A program made the translations under genes and the position numbers. A DNA stretch of 64,000 bases from NCBI RefSeq assembly GCF_017897595.1, contig NZ_JAGKIK010000003.1, forward strand, positions 310,001-374,000, read 5' to 3'. The notes under the pieces were generated by a model. It ran no database searches. It was not told the origin of the DNA and saw nothing but the letters and a program-made list of their open reading frames with translations. The DNA comes from Aquimarina sp. U1-2 (GTDB taxonomy: Bacteria; Bacteroidota; Bacteroidia; Flavobacteriales; Flavobacteriaceae). Shown piece by piece: positions 25,818 to 34,793 of this stretch (the first letter of the stretch is position 1; each line of letters begins with the position of its first letter).

Positions 25818-25864
25818 CACGAAAATATCGGGATTATCACGATTTAAATCCTTTATTTTTCGTG
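25818..25864. promoter_or_regulatory. inverted repeat between divergent sigma-54 and AraC genes
   Basis: CACGAAAA (25818-25825) pairs with TTTTCGTG (25857-25864), and GGATT pairs with AATCC further in. A second perfect 7-bp repeat, ATTTATC-TCATT-GATAAAT, lies at 25881-25899. Both are centred in the shared upstream region and are candidate operators for either regulator. Confidence 0.4.
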
Positions 25865-25999
25865 AATATCAATACCTTTAATTTATCTCATTGATAAATA
25901 TATTTTTTAGTATGCTGAAAAACAGATGTTTAAATAAAAAAATATAAGCTCTAGATTTTTGGCACCATTCTGTATATGTGATGTCAAAAATTCTATGAA

Positions 26000-26953
26000 A
26001 TGACAACAAATCAAAAATTTATACCCGGTTTAGATATTCACGCTTTCGCGAAAAGCATCTTACCAGATTATGAGAATAGACAAAAGAAGAAATCATCAAC
26101 CCCACCACAGTTTTTTATAAGCCGTCTAGAGGATGTCGATACCAAGACGCTTTTAGACTCGCCTTATATCTATGATTTTTTTACCGTCTATTTTATCGAG
26201 AAAGGTTCTATGTTAAAAATTAATCAGCTAAAAAGTCTAGAATTAAATGCTAATGAAATTTTCTTCTCACGTCCTGGGGAAATAAAAACCTGGCAACAGG
26301 CCAACGACCTTGAGGGATATATGTTATGTTTTACCCTTGAGTATCTCTTGTTGTTAGTATGTGATAAAAACCTTATCAACACCTTTGATTTTCTGTTACC
26401 CAATGGCAAAAGAAACTTTGTCCTTGATGAACCTTGGTTATCCTTATACAAATCGGTGTTCAATGAATTATACAAAGAATTCCCGATTAGAAAAAAACAT
26501 TCTGATGAGATAATTAAACTATGGCTCTTTGTACTGCTCATAAAAACCAATAGAATGAACGCTAATGGCAACGGAACCGATGGCCTAGGTACAAAACGGT
26601 ACACTTTCGATTTTATCTATAGGAAGTTCATGCTATGCTTGGAACAGAACTTTATAGACCTTGCACAGGGCGACGTGGACAGGCCATTAATGGTTAAAGA
26701 GTTTGCCGCAGAATTGAACGTAAGCCCTACCTACCTTAGCGAATGTATACGCAGGGTGTCCGGCAAATCGGTAAAATCTATCATAGACCGCAGGACCTTG
26801 TTATTGGCAAAATGCCAGTTGTTGCATACCCATAACAACATCTCTGAAATCGCCTATCAATTAGGTTTTGAAAGTTCTAGTTACTTCATCAGGTTCTTCA
26901 AACGATTTGAGAGTAAGACCCCTTTAGAATTCAGAAACAGCTTTAGAAAATAG
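26000..26953 (+). CDS. AraC-family transcription regulator
   Basis: A 317-residue regulator with an N-terminal cupin-like sensing region (about residues 40-130; FFTVYFIEKGSMLKINQL, then SRPGEIKTWQQ) and a C-terminal AraC double helix-turn-helix (about 225-315) with LNVSPTYLSECIRRVSGKSV and ISEIAYQLGFESSSYFIRFF. Related regulators lie at 53454 and 56642. It is divergent from the multi-GAF sigma-54 gene and upstream of the pirin and hydrolase genes, which it may control. An imperfect TTGGCAC at 25959 lacks a proper -12 GC. Confidence 0.85.
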   Translation: MTTNQKFIPGLDIHAFAKSILPDYENRQKKKSSTPPQFFISRLEDVDTKTLLDSPYIYDFFTVYFIEKGSMLKINQLKSLELNANEIFFSRPGEIKTWQQANDLEGYMLCFTLEYLLLLVCDKNLINTFDFLLPNGKRNFVLDEPWLSLYKSVFNELYKEFPIRKKHSDEIIKLWLFVLLIKTNRMNANGNGTDGLGTKRYTFDFIYRKFMLCLEQNFIDLAQGDVDRPLMVKEFAAELNVSPTYLSECIRRVSGKSVKSIIDRRTLLLAKCQLLHTHNNISEIAYQLGFESSSYFIRFFKRFESKTPLEFRNSFRK

Positions 26954-26989
26954 GTCAAATTCAAATGTTATAATGATTAAATCCTTCAT

Positions 26990-27295
26990 ATGATTACATA
27001 CATCCGCCTTCGAATTGCCAACCACGCTCAGTCTCAATTTACGCTAGAAATGTCAAAATTATTGTTCCCCCTGCAAGAGCGGAGCATCTGTTCGCGATAT
27101 GATTTAACCCAGTGCCTTACTGAACAAGAAAATTTTATCGTCTGTATTCATTGGTTCTATGAATCGTCTCAAAGTGATAAAGGCCACTGGGAACCTGAAC
27201 GAAAAGACCTTCTTGAGAAGTTGTTTCATGAAATAACCTTTAAGGATGATATTCTAGAAATGCGTACTTACGATATTTTAGAAAGTCACCGATAA
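26990..27295 (+). CDS. small protein, possibly ABM-like (ferredoxin-fold monooxygenase-like)
   Basis: A 101-residue protein following the AraC gene by 36 nt. The pattern ITYIRLRIANHAQSQFTLEM, then CSRYDLTQCLTEQENFIVCI and HWFYES resembles the antibiotic-biosynthesis-monooxygenase (ABM/YgiN) fold: first strand, helix, and the long strand pair ending in a W/Y motif. The match is partial; no catalytic role can be claimed. A clearer ABM protein lies at 54347 in a similar AraC-linked setting. Confidence 0.45.
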   Translation: MITYIRLRIANHAQSQFTLEMSKLLFPLQERSICSRYDLTQCLTEQENFIVCIHWFYESSQSDKGHWEPERKDLLEKLFHEITFKDDILEMRTYDILESHR

Positions 27296-27536
27296 TAGAA
27301 AGTTAGACTATGATTTCTACCATTTTTAAGGTGATAAGTGAAACAAAAAAGGGATACAGCACCGCTAATTTTGAAATTGACCTATAGAAAGCCGTAGCAT
27401 CGGATTATATAATCTTTAAATCACTACTCTTAATTATTCGTCAAATTTTCTCAAATAACAGAATTTTCTTCTTATTGAGAAGATATAGAAAACAGAAATG
27501 AATAATAAATAATTGATTATTAGTTGTTTATGTTCT

Positions 27537-27552
27537 TGGCATCAGATTAGCC
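27537..27552 (+). promoter_or_regulatory. candidate sigma-54 promoter upstream of pirin
   Basis: TGGCAT-CAGAT-TAGCC has the -24 GG and the -12 GC at the correct spacing for RpoN promoters (consensus TGGCAC-N5-TTGCA). It lies 32 bp before the pirin start and about 1.8 kb from the divergent sigma-54 activator gene, which is a plausible regulator. Confidence 0.5.
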
Positions 27553-27583
27553 TATAGAATGGCGAACTAAAAATTTAAATGCA

Positions 27584-28477
27584 TTGAAACGAAAGGATTT
27601 TTTAAAAACATCGGTTGCAGGATTTGTGGGAACGGTAAGTATAGCGGCAGTAGGTACGAATGGCTCTTCTACCCAAAAATCAAGCGCAGAACAAGTCGGT
27701 TTTAATCATTTACCTAATAAAGGAAAAAATACTATGAAAACAACAGTAGAAAAAGTGAACCTAGTTGTTCACAAAGCAGACACCAGAGGCGATGCAAATC
27801 ATGGATGGTTGCATTCAAGACACACGTTCAGCTTTGCGGCTTATCACAATCCAGAGCGAATGAATTTTGGAACCTTGCGCGTTCTTAACGACGACATCGT
27901 CGCAGAAAGTAGAGGCTTCGGCACGCATCCACATCGTGATATGGAAATTATATCCATACCATTAGAAGGTGATTTAAAGCACGAGGATAACATGGGTAAT
28001 AAGACCATTATCAAGTCGGGTGATGTACAGGTGATGAGTGCGGGAACGGGCATCATGCATTCAGAATACAATGCCAATGAAGATGAAAAAGTGAAATTTC
28101 TTCAAATCTGGGTATTCCCGAATAAAAAGGGAGTTACCCCACGGTATGACCAGATTACGCTGAATACCGAAGACCGTAAAAATAAGCTACAACAGGTTTT
28201 ATCCCCTAATCCAGAGGATGAAGGTGTGTGGGTACACCAAAATGCATGGTTCCATATGACCAACCTGGAAAAAGGAAAAACGGTTGAGTATACCTTGAAA
28301 GACCCAGAAAATAACGGTCTCTACGCTTTTATCATCAAAGGAGATGTCACTATTGCGGGTGAATCGCTCAATCAAAGAGATGGTATCGGCATTAACAATG
28401 CTACTGAAATTAGTTTGGTCGCCGATAGTGACACGGAGGTACTGCTTATGGAAGTACCTATGAATATTAACGCTTAA
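27584..28477 (+). CDS. pirin-family protein with a Tat-like N-terminal extension
   Basis: A protein of up to 297 residues. The N-terminus, MKRKDFLKTSVAGFVGTVSI, resembles a Tat signal with RK in place of RR, and a TTG start at 27584. The pirin bicupin begins near residue 60: HGWLHSRHTFSFAAYHNPER, GFGTHPHRDMEIISIPLEGD and GDVQVMSAGTGIMHSEYN carry the metal-binding His and Glu residues. Pirins bind Fe(II) and some act as quercetinases. An internal ATG at 27734 would give a cytoplasmic form. It is preceded by a sigma-54-type promoter and followed by other exported enzymes, so an exported location is plausible. Confidence 0.8.
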   Translation: MKRKDFLKTSVAGFVGTVSIAAVGTNGSSTQKSSAEQVGFNHLPNKGKNTMKTTVEKVNLVVHKADTRGDANHGWLHSRHTFSFAAYHNPERMNFGTLRVLNDDIVAESRGFGTHPHRDMEIISIPLEGDLKHEDNMGNKTIIKSGDVQVMSAGTGIMHSEYNANEDEKVKFLQIWVFPNKKGVTPRYDQITLNTEDRKNKLQQVLSPNPEDEGVWVHQNAWFHMTNLEKGKTVEYTLKDPENNGLYAFIIKGDVTIAGESLNQRDGIGINNATEISLVADSDTEVLLMEVPMNINA

Positions 28478-28668
28478 TAACTACAGATATGACAAAAGTG
28501 AGATTTATAGCAGCATGTAGGCACTTAACTGTGCATCTGCAAAAAGAAACCTAAGAGAATATAGCTTTTTAAAAAGAAAATTATCAAATAGCCTCGGGCG
28601 GTAGGCTACACAAACCGCAATTTTTTTTAATCAAAACAGCCTTAAGGCAAAAAAACAAAAAAGTAAAA

Positions 28669-29448
28669 ATGAAAACTTTAAAATTAACAATTGCAGCAAT
28701 TCTAATTTCGGCAGTATCCTTTGCACAGTGGGATATGTACAATCCTAATCCCAACAACGACCCTGCAAACGCAGCTGAGCAATTACTCAATCCTACAAAC
28801 CATGTAGTCTTGATGATAGACCATCAAAGCCAGATGGCGTTTGCCGTAGAGTCTCAACCTATTGAAGAATTGAGAAACAATGTAGGGTTGCTATCAGCAT
28901 CCACAAAACTCTACGATGTACCTACCATTATTACAACGGTAGCGGAGAAGTCATTCTCAGGGCCCGTATTTCCCGAAATACGCGAGTACTACCCTAATAG
29001 CGACGAATACATCGACCGTTCGACCATGAATTCTTGGGAAGACAAGCGCGTCGTTGAAGCTGTAAAAAAGACAGGGAAAAAGAAGCTTGTAATAGCAGGT
29101 CTGTGGACTGAGGTATGTACGTTATCTGCTGCGCTTTCCTCGCTAGAAGATGGTTATGATGTCTATGTTGTGGTAGATGCCAATGGTGGTACTTCACAAG
29201 AAGCCCACGATATGGCCATGACCAGAATGATTCAGGCAGGTGTTAAGCCAATCACTTCTCTCCAGTATTTATTGGAAGTTCACAGAGACTGGGCGCGTAG
29301 TGATAAGTACAATGACATTGTAAAAATCTCTAAGAAATATGGCGGTGCCTATGGTTTGGGTATAGATTACATCAAAACGATGAGCAAGTGGATGACTGGT
29401 GTTGAGGCTAGCGAAGCTGAAGGACACAACAAAAAGAAGAAAAAATAA
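28669..29448 (+). CDS. exported isochorismatase-like cysteine hydrolase
   Basis: A 259-residue protein with a signal peptide (residues 1-20, ending AVSFAQ). The isochorismatase/nicotinamidase fold carries the expected triad: D51 in VVLMIDHQSQ, K94 in TTVAEKSFSG and C150 in GLWTEVCTLS. The substrate cannot be named; this family includes amidases and ring-cleaving hydrolases. The C-terminus ends in a Lys-rich tail (HNKKKKK). It lies between pirin and two amidohydrolases on the same strand and is followed by a strong terminator. Confidence 0.82.
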   Translation: MKTLKLTIAAILISAVSFAQWDMYNPNPNNDPANAAEQLLNPTNHVVLMIDHQSQMAFAVESQPIEELRNNVGLLSASTKLYDVPTIITTVAEKSFSGPVFPEIREYYPNSDEYIDRSTMNSWEDKRVVEAVKKTGKKKLVIAGLWTEVCTLSAALSSLEDGYDVYVVVDANGGTSQEAHDMAMTRMIQAGVKPITSLQYLLEVHRDWARSDKYNDIVKISKKYGGAYGLGIDYIKTMSKWMTGVEASEAEGHNKKKKK

Positions 29449-29456
29449 TTCACAAA

Positions 29457-29494
29457 AAATGGTACGCTTTGACAACACTCAAGGCGTACCATTT
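29457..29494. terminator. long hairpin terminator after the isochorismatase-like gene
   Basis: AAATGGTACGC (29457-29467) pairs perfectly with GCGTACCATTT (29484-29494); the loop adds further pairs (CTTTGA with TCAAGG, one G-T). With A-rich and T-rich flanks it should work as a terminator. Confidence 0.65.
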
Positions 29495-29508
29495 AAAACA
29501 AACAGGCT

Positions 29509-31323
29509 ATGAAAAACGTAATGACATTCATAGTGTTAACGTTTTTGCTTATCTCATGCAAGAACGATAAGGACACTTCAAAAGCCGAACAGCAGGAAAC
29601 GGCAGACCTAATAGTTACAAATGCTAAAGTTGCTGTGATGGATAAAGATTACGCTTTCGCGAAAGCGATAGCAGTAAAGGACGGTAAGGTCTTAAAAACA
29701 GGTACAGTAGAAGAAATCAATGGCTTAAAAGGCGACAATACCAAAGTCATAGATGCTAAAGGAAGAACCCTTATACCTGGGTTGAACGACTCGCACTTAC
29801 ACTTGACTCGTGGAGGTCGTTTCTTCAATGCTGAAGTGCGTTGGGATGGTGTGAAAACCTTAAAACGTGCCTTAGAAATGCTCAAAGAACAAGCTGAAAG
29901 AACACCCGAAGGTCAGTGGGTTCGCGTTATAGGTGGCTGGAGTCCCTTTCAATTTGAGGAAAAGCGATTGTTTACCATGGAAGAACTCAATGAGGCTACG
30001 GGTGATGTTCCTACCTATGTTTTATTCCTGTATAGTCAGGGTTATTTAAATCAGGCTGGTCTAGACGTATTGGGCATAGATGAAAATACTGTGGCACCGC
30101 CAGGATCCGAATTTGAAAAAGGACCAGATGGAAAGCTTACAGGTATACTAATTGCAGATCCAAACCCAACAATTTTATACGCACGCATTGGTAGTCTACC
30201 ACCATTGACTCAGGAAGAAATGGAAAACGGCACTAAGCAGTTCTATCGCGAGTTGAACAGTTTTGGGATTACCAGCGGAATTGATGCCGGTGGCGGTGGT
30301 CATAAATTCCCTAAAGATTACACTGGGACCAAAGCCCTTGCCGACGCTGGAGAAATGCCTATTAGATTATCTTATTTTCTATTTCCACAGAACAAAGGCT
30401 CAGAATATCAGGAGTTCACAGAATGGATGGAAACAAACGAAGTAGGTCATAATGGTGAAATCCATTTAGACCACGGTTACGAACTGGAAGGTGGTGGGGA
30501 ATTTCTCGCTTGGAGCGCAGGGGATTTTGAGAACTTTCTTGCAGAACAACCTTTATTAGATCGTGACAGACCCACGTGGCGAAGCGATTTAAAACGCATC
30601 GTAAGATTACATGTAGATAATGGCTGGCCTTTTAGAATTCATGCCACTTATGGAGAAACCATTTCCTTAATGCTAGATGTGTTTGAGGAAGTAAACGAAG
30701 AAACCAATGGTAAGTTAGCCTCTAAACGCTGGCTATTTGACCATGCTGAAACCGTAAAAGTGGAAGATCTGCAGCGTATCAAAGCACTAAACGGTGGTAT
30801 TGCGATACAAGCAAGGATGGCCTATGCAGGTGAATATTTTGTCGATCGCTACGGTGCTGAAAAGGCTAATGAAGCACCACCAGTTAAAAAGATGATGGAA
30901 ATGGGCATTCCCGTAGGTGCAGGAACAGATGGTACCAGAGTAGCCAGCTACAACCCATGGCCTGCCCTGTACTGGTTAGTGACTGGTAAAACAGTAGGCG
31001 ATTTTCAGCTAGCATCAGAAGAAAATCAATTGACCAGAGAAGAAGCACTACACCTTTATACTCAAGGAAGTGCCTGGGTATCTCAAGAAGAAGATGTAAA
31101 GGGTACTCTAGAAGAGGGAATGTTTGCAGATTTTGCTATTCTTTCTGATGATTACTTCACTGTTCCAGAAAAAGAAATCAACAGTCTAAAATCTGTACTT
31201 ACGGTAGTAGGTGGTAATGTTGTTTATGGTGCTGAAGAATTCAATGATATGAGCCCTACACTACCAGAACCTATACCTAGTTGGTCACCGGTAAAATACT
31301 TCGGTGGTTATCAAACCCAATAA
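29509..31323 (+). CDS. lipoprotein YtcJ-like amidohydrolase
   Basis: A 604-residue amidohydrolase-3 family enzyme with a lipoprotein signal (LTFLLISCKND, Cys at residue 17), so probably anchored to a membrane outside the cytoplasm. Metal-binding features: LNDSHLHLTRGG near residue 95, HLDHGYELEGGG near 320, FRIHATYGET near 380 and GAGTDGTRVASYNPW near 475. These match the YtcJ-type subgroup acting on amides or formamides. The substrate is unknown. A second paralogue follows directly. Confidence 0.83.
   Translation: MKNVMTFIVLTFLLISCKNDKDTSKAEQQETADLIVTNAKVAVMDKDYAFAKAIAVKDGKVLKTGTVEEINGLKGDNTKVIDAKGRTLIPGLNDSHLHLTRGGRFFNAEVRWDGVKTLKRALEMLKEQAERTPEGQWVRVIGGWSPFQFEEKRLFTMEELNEATGDVPTYVLFLYSQGYLNQAGLDVLGIDENTVAPPGSEFEKGPDGKLTGILIADPNPTILYARIGSLPPLTQEEMENGTKQFYRELNSFGITSGIDAGGGGHKFPKDYTGTKALADAGEMPIRLSYFLFPQNKGSEYQEFTEWMETNEVGHNGEIHLDHGYELEGGGEFLAWSAGDFENFLAEQPLLDRDRPTWRSDLKRIVRLHVDNGWPFRIHATYGETISLMLDVFEEVNEETNGKLASKRWLFDHAETVKVEDLQRIKALNGGIAIQARMAYAGEYFVDRYGAEKANEAPPVKKMMEMGIPVGAGTDGTRVASYNPWPALYWLVTGKTVGDFQLASEENQLTREEALHLYTQGSAWVSQEEDVKGTLEEGMFADFAILSDDYFTVPEKEINSLKSVLTVVGGNVVYGAEEFNDMSPTLPEPIPSWSPVKYFGGYQTQ
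29652..29667. repeat. 16-bp palindrome CGCTTTCGCGAAAGCG, copy 1
   Basis: A perfect palindrome inside the first amidohydrolase gene, read as YAFAKAIA. Identical copies lie at 34835 and 36993 and a near copy (one extra A) at 26041. Confidence 0.85.
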
Positions 31324-31364
31324 AAATTCATCCTAATCAAGCTTCAGGCGTAAAAATTAAACAA

Positions 31365-33203
31365 ATGGAAAAAAAATCAAAAAACACCATGCATCGTAGG
31401 GATTTTATTAAAGGAACTAGTCTTGCAGGGGCTGGAGCAATGCTAATGCCCTCATCCGTATTGGGCAATGCCTTTTCGCAGATAAAGGGCTCAGCAGACT
31501 TAGTAGTGCGCAACGCAAAAGTGACAACTATTGACCCTAAAACACCAAATGCCGAAGCATTTGCCGTAAAGGATGGAAAATTTTACCGAGTGGGTTCTAA
31601 TAGCCGAGTGTCAGAACTAATCGGAAACAAAACCAAGGTAATAGATGCTAAAGGGCATAGGGTTATTCCTGGACTAAACGACTCTCATACGCACGGTGTT
31701 CGTGAGGGTTTGCACTACGGTCTTGAATTAAGATGGGACTGGGTCAGCTCTGTTGAGGAAGCCCTAGCGATGCTAGCCGAAGAGGTAAAGCATACCCCAA
31801 AAGGACAATGGATAAGAGTTGTAGGTGGATTTTCATGGGAGCAGTTCAAGGAAAAGCGTATGCCTACCCTGGAAGAGATAAATAAGGTAGCGCCTAACCA
31901 TCCAGTGTATATTTTCTATTTGTATGCTTATGGTATGTTGAACAAAAAAGCTATTGAGGTACTGAACTACGATAATGAGCCTATTGATTTATACTATAAA
32001 GGTCGCATTGAAAAAGATAGAAACGGTCGCGCCACCGGTATCATCACTGCAGCGCCTTCTGGTCTTATTATGTATAAAACGCTTACCAAGCTGCCTAAGA
32101 TGACCAGACCCCAACAAGTTCTAGGCACGCAGCATTTCTTGAATGAACTGAATGCTCTGGGCATGACATCCTTGTCGGATGCTGGTGGCGGTGGTATGGT
32201 CTATCCAGATGCCTACGATGTGATTAGAGATGTCAATAAACAAGGCTTATCTACAGTAAGAGTGGGTGTTCATACCTTCCCACAAGTCGGTGGTCAAGAG
32301 TATAATGACTATAAACGATGGATAGGTATGGTGAAACCTGGTGATGGAGATGACATGTATCGCTTTATCGGCGGTGGTGAAAACATTTGTTGGGCCGCGT
32401 ATGACTATGAAATTTTTGCACAACAACGTCCAAATTTAGAAGCCAACGTAAAAGATGTTGCATTGCCAATATACAAACTATTAGCAGAAAACAATTGGCC
32501 TTGGAGACAGCATGTGACTTACAATGAGTCTGCAAGGATTTTATTGGATATGTACGAAGAGGTTGCAGCTGCGGGTGATGGCAAGTTGCCAAAAGGTACC
32601 TTTATTGACCATGGTGAGACCTTTGACGAGCGAACTCTAGAAAGGATTGCAAAATTAGAAATGGGTATCGCTATTCAAAACCGTATTGCTTACCAAGCTG
32701 AAGACTTTGTAAAGAACTATGGTGCAGCAGCATTGGCTCAAACACCACCTATCAGGAAAATGCTCAAAATGGGTATTCCCGTTGGTGGTGGAACAGATGC
32801 AACTCGTGTAAGTTCTTATAATCCTTGGTATTCCATTCACTGGTTAGCTACAGGGCAGTCTCGCGGTGGAAGACAGATGTATGGTGAGGATAATATTTTG
32901 ACCAGAGAAGAGGCTATTGCCCTATGGACAAAGGGTTCTGCATGGTTTACAGGTGATGAAGGAAACAAAGGCCAAATCAAGGAAGGACAATTGGGCGACT
33001 TTACCATCCTAAACCAAGATGTCATGGAAGTTCCTGACGCATTGATACCTAGAACACATTCTAAACTGACAGGTCTAGGCGGAAAGGTAGTTCATGCCTA
33101 CGCAGATTTTGAAAAGTTTGCGCCTAAAGCCTTACCCGAAGTGGCACCGGATTGGTCCCCACTATACCGAACAGGGGACTTTAGAAAACTCTATTTAAGC
33201 TAA
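31365..33203 (+). CDS. Tat-exported YtcJ-like amidohydrolase
   Basis: A 612-residue paralogue of the upstream amidohydrolase. It has a Tat signal (MHRRDFIKGTSLAGAGAMLM), LNDSHTHGVREG near residue 110, WRQHVTYNES near 385 and PVGGGTDATRVSSYNPW near 475. I start at ATG 31365; a longer reading from 31281 runs back through the upstream gene. The pair probably processes related substrates, one lipid-anchored and one exported folded. It is followed by YceI. Confidence 0.83.
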   Translation: MEKKSKNTMHRRDFIKGTSLAGAGAMLMPSSVLGNAFSQIKGSADLVVRNAKVTTIDPKTPNAEAFAVKDGKFYRVGSNSRVSELIGNKTKVIDAKGHRVIPGLNDSHTHGVREGLHYGLELRWDWVSSVEEALAMLAEEVKHTPKGQWIRVVGGFSWEQFKEKRMPTLEEINKVAPNHPVYIFYLYAYGMLNKKAIEVLNYDNEPIDLYYKGRIEKDRNGRATGIITAAPSGLIMYKTLTKLPKMTRPQQVLGTQHFLNELNALGMTSLSDAGGGGMVYPDAYDVIRDVNKQGLSTVRVGVHTFPQVGGQEYNDYKRWIGMVKPGDGDDMYRFIGGGENICWAAYDYEIFAQQRPNLEANVKDVALPIYKLLAENNWPWRQHVTYNESARILLDMYEEVAAAGDGKLPKGTFIDHGETFDERTLERIAKLEMGIAIQNRIAYQAEDFVKNYGAAALAQTPPIRKMLKMGIPVGGGTDATRVSSYNPWYSIHWLATGQSRGGRQMYGEDNILTREEAIALWTKGSAWFTGDEGNKGQIKEGQLGDFTILNQDVMEVPDALIPRTHSKLTGLGGKVVHAYADFEKFAPKALPEVAPDWSPLYRTGDFRKLYLS

Positions 33204-33242
33204 TAAATTTTTAGGCAATAAAGCCTTTATAAACAAAAAACA

Positions 33243-33767
33243 ATGGAAACAGCACAAAAAACAATTTGGAAGATTGACGACACCCATTCTGAAATAGGAT
33301 TTAAAGTTAAACATATGATGATTTCTATCGTCAAAGGTCATTTTGAAGAATACACCTCTTCAATAGAAGCTTCGGAAGAAGATTTCGGTGATGCCTCGTT
33401 TCACTTTTCGGCAAAAATCGAGTCAATTAATACTAAGAACAACGACCGTGATGCGCACTTAAAGTCAGATGATTTCTTTAACGCGGCAAGCTATCCAGAA
33501 ATGACATTTATGTCAAAGTCTTTCGATGGTAACAAACTTGTAGGTGATTTGACGATTAGAGATGTGACAAAAGAAGTTTCGTTAGAGGTCGACTTAAATG
33601 GTGTTGCCGTGGACCCTTACGGTCAGACCAAAGCAGGTTTTGAAATGCGCGGCGATATCAGCCGTAAAGATTTCGGTCTGACGTGGAATGCCGTGACAGA
33701 GGCTGGAAGTGTCGTAGTTTCAGACAAGGTCAACTTAATAATTGATGCGCAGTTTGTAAAATCTTAG
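33243..33767 (+). CDS. YceI-family protein
   Basis: A 174-residue YceI lipocalin-like protein without a signal peptide: WKIDDTHSEIGFKVKHMMIS, then RDAHLKSDDFFNAASYPEMT and SRKDFGLTWN. The marks are closer to the standard YceI pattern than in the copy at 18624. It follows the amidohydrolases by 39 nt and is closed by a strong terminator. Likely role: binding of isoprenoid, quinone or other amphiphilic ligand under stress. Confidence 0.85.
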   Translation: METAQKTIWKIDDTHSEIGFKVKHMMISIVKGHFEEYTSSIEASEEDFGDASFHFSAKIESINTKNNDRDAHLKSDDFFNAASYPEMTFMSKSFDGNKLVGDLTIRDVTKEVSLEVDLNGVAVDPYGQTKAGFEMRGDISRKDFGLTWNAVTEAGSVVVSDKVNLIIDAQFVKS

Positions 33768-33782
33768 TGGTTTTTATTTAAT

Positions 33783-33817
33783 AAAAGACCATCTAATCTA
33801 ATTCTAGATGGTCTTTT
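33783..33817 (+). terminator. strong intrinsic terminator after yceI
   Basis: AAAAGACCATCTA (33783-33795) and TAGATGGTCTTTT (33805-33817) form a perfect 13-bp stem with a 9-nt loop; flanking A- and T-runs make it usable on either strand. Confidence 0.85.
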
Positions 33818-33839
33818 GTATTTAAATACATCCATAATC

Positions 33840-34277
33840 ATGAAAACTATAATACATAAACTACTTTCAACTAGGCCTCTATTGGTTTCGGACAATATGG
33901 TACTTCTCATCTATAGGTTGCTAGTCTCTCTAGCGATGATTAATACCCACGGCATGAAAAAGATACTTGACTTTCAGGGCACCATAGAGCACATACCTGA
34001 CCCTTTGGGATTGGGTGGAGAGATAAGTGCTACCATGGCAATTTTGGCCAACATTGTTGCACCAGTATTTATCATTTTGGGGCTAGGGGCAAGATTTGCG
34101 GCACTGCTCATTTTAAGTGTCACTCTTATGGGCTTTTTTGTGGTGCATGCTAATGACCCATGGGCGGTACGAGACATTCCCTTGATGTATTCACTAGCCT
34201 ACCTTTTAATTTTCTTTTTAGGCGCAGGAGCCTATTCATTGGATAACAGATTTTTTAACCATTTTAAATCAGATTAA
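33840..34277 (+). CDS. DoxX-family membrane protein
   Basis: A 145-residue protein with four hydrophobic helices and the DoxX features LLIYRLLVSLAMINTHGMKK and DPLGLGGEISATMAILANIV. DoxX proteins are small quinone-linked or redox-linked membrane proteins. I start at ATG 33840 because the upstream in-frame ATG at 33816 lies inside the terminator stem. Confidence 0.78.
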   Translation: MKTIIHKLLSTRPLLVSDNMVLLIYRLLVSLAMINTHGMKKILDFQGTIEHIPDPLGLGGEISATMAILANIVAPVFIILGLGARFAALLILSVTLMGFFVVHANDPWAVRDIPLMYSLAYLLIFFLGAGAYSLDNRFFNHFKSD

Positions 34278-34281
34278 TGTA

Positions 34282-34308
34282 CTGTCAGTTCGAGCGCAGT
34301 CGAGAACG
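34282..34308. repeat. short dispersed-type repeat with TTCGAGCGCAGTCGA
   Basis: CTGTCAGTTCGAGCGCAGTCGAGAACG in two parts: CTGTCAGTTCGAG then CGCAGTCGAGAACG. The TCGA-N6-TCGA core resembles intergenic repeats I know from many flavobacterial genomes. Only one copy is in the window. Confidence 0.4.
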
Positions 34309-34339
34309 TTTCAACAACTAAAGCATTTTTTAACATATC

Positions 34340-34789
34340 ATGAAATCGCAATTATTTTTAATCCTTATCGCTATTCTTGCCGGCGCGGTGCTACCCTTAC
34401 AGGCAGGATTTAATGTACAACTGGGTAAGTCAGTACATCAACCCATATTTGCAGCTTTTGCTTCTTTTTTAATAGGTACGGTAGGGCTGTTTATTTATCT
34501 GCTCATGTTAAAATTTGATTTTTCTACGATGACTCAGGCAAAAACGGTGTCGCCTTTGGTGTGGACAGCTGGGTTATTAGGCGCGTTTTACGTGGCCGCC
34601 GTAATCATATTGGCACCTCGGCTAGGTGTCGCCTTGACGTTTGTACTCATCGTCGCCGGTCAAATGGTGGTTTCCATCGTATTTGACCACTTCGGGCTGC
34701 TCGGTCTTCCGGTAAAACAGGTGAATTGGCAACGCATCGTTGGCGTGGTCTTACTGGTCGCTGGCGTCTTAATCATACGTAGGTTTTAA
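34340..34789 (+). CDS. DMT-type/YdcZ (DUF606) membrane exporter
   Basis: A 149-residue protein with five hydrophobic helices; LAGAVLPLQAGFNVQLGKSV at the N-terminus and GVALTFVLIVAGQMVVSIVF near residue 100 match the short DUF606/YdcZ transporters of the drug/metabolite superfamily. These half-size proteins act as dimers. The substrate is unknown; export of a product of the nearby hydrolases is possible. Confidence 0.78.
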   Translation: MKSQLFLILIAILAGAVLPLQAGFNVQLGKSVHQPIFAAFASFLIGTVGLFIYLLMLKFDFSTMTQAKTVSPLVWTAGLLGAFYVAAVIILAPRLGVALTFVLIVAGQMVVSIVFDHFGLLGLPVKQVNWQRIVGVVLLVAGVLIIRRF

Positions 34790-34793
34790 GAAA

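Noticed and set aside
25959-25976. TTGGCACCATTCTGTAT as a sigma-54 promoter for the AraC gene
   Set aside because: The -24 part fits, but no GC occurs at the required -12 position.
28517-28534. AGGCAC...TGTGCA before the isochorismatase-like gene as a sigma-54 promoter
   Set aside because: The spacing is one base too long and the first base is wrong; it is a small GCAC/GTGC inverted repeat.
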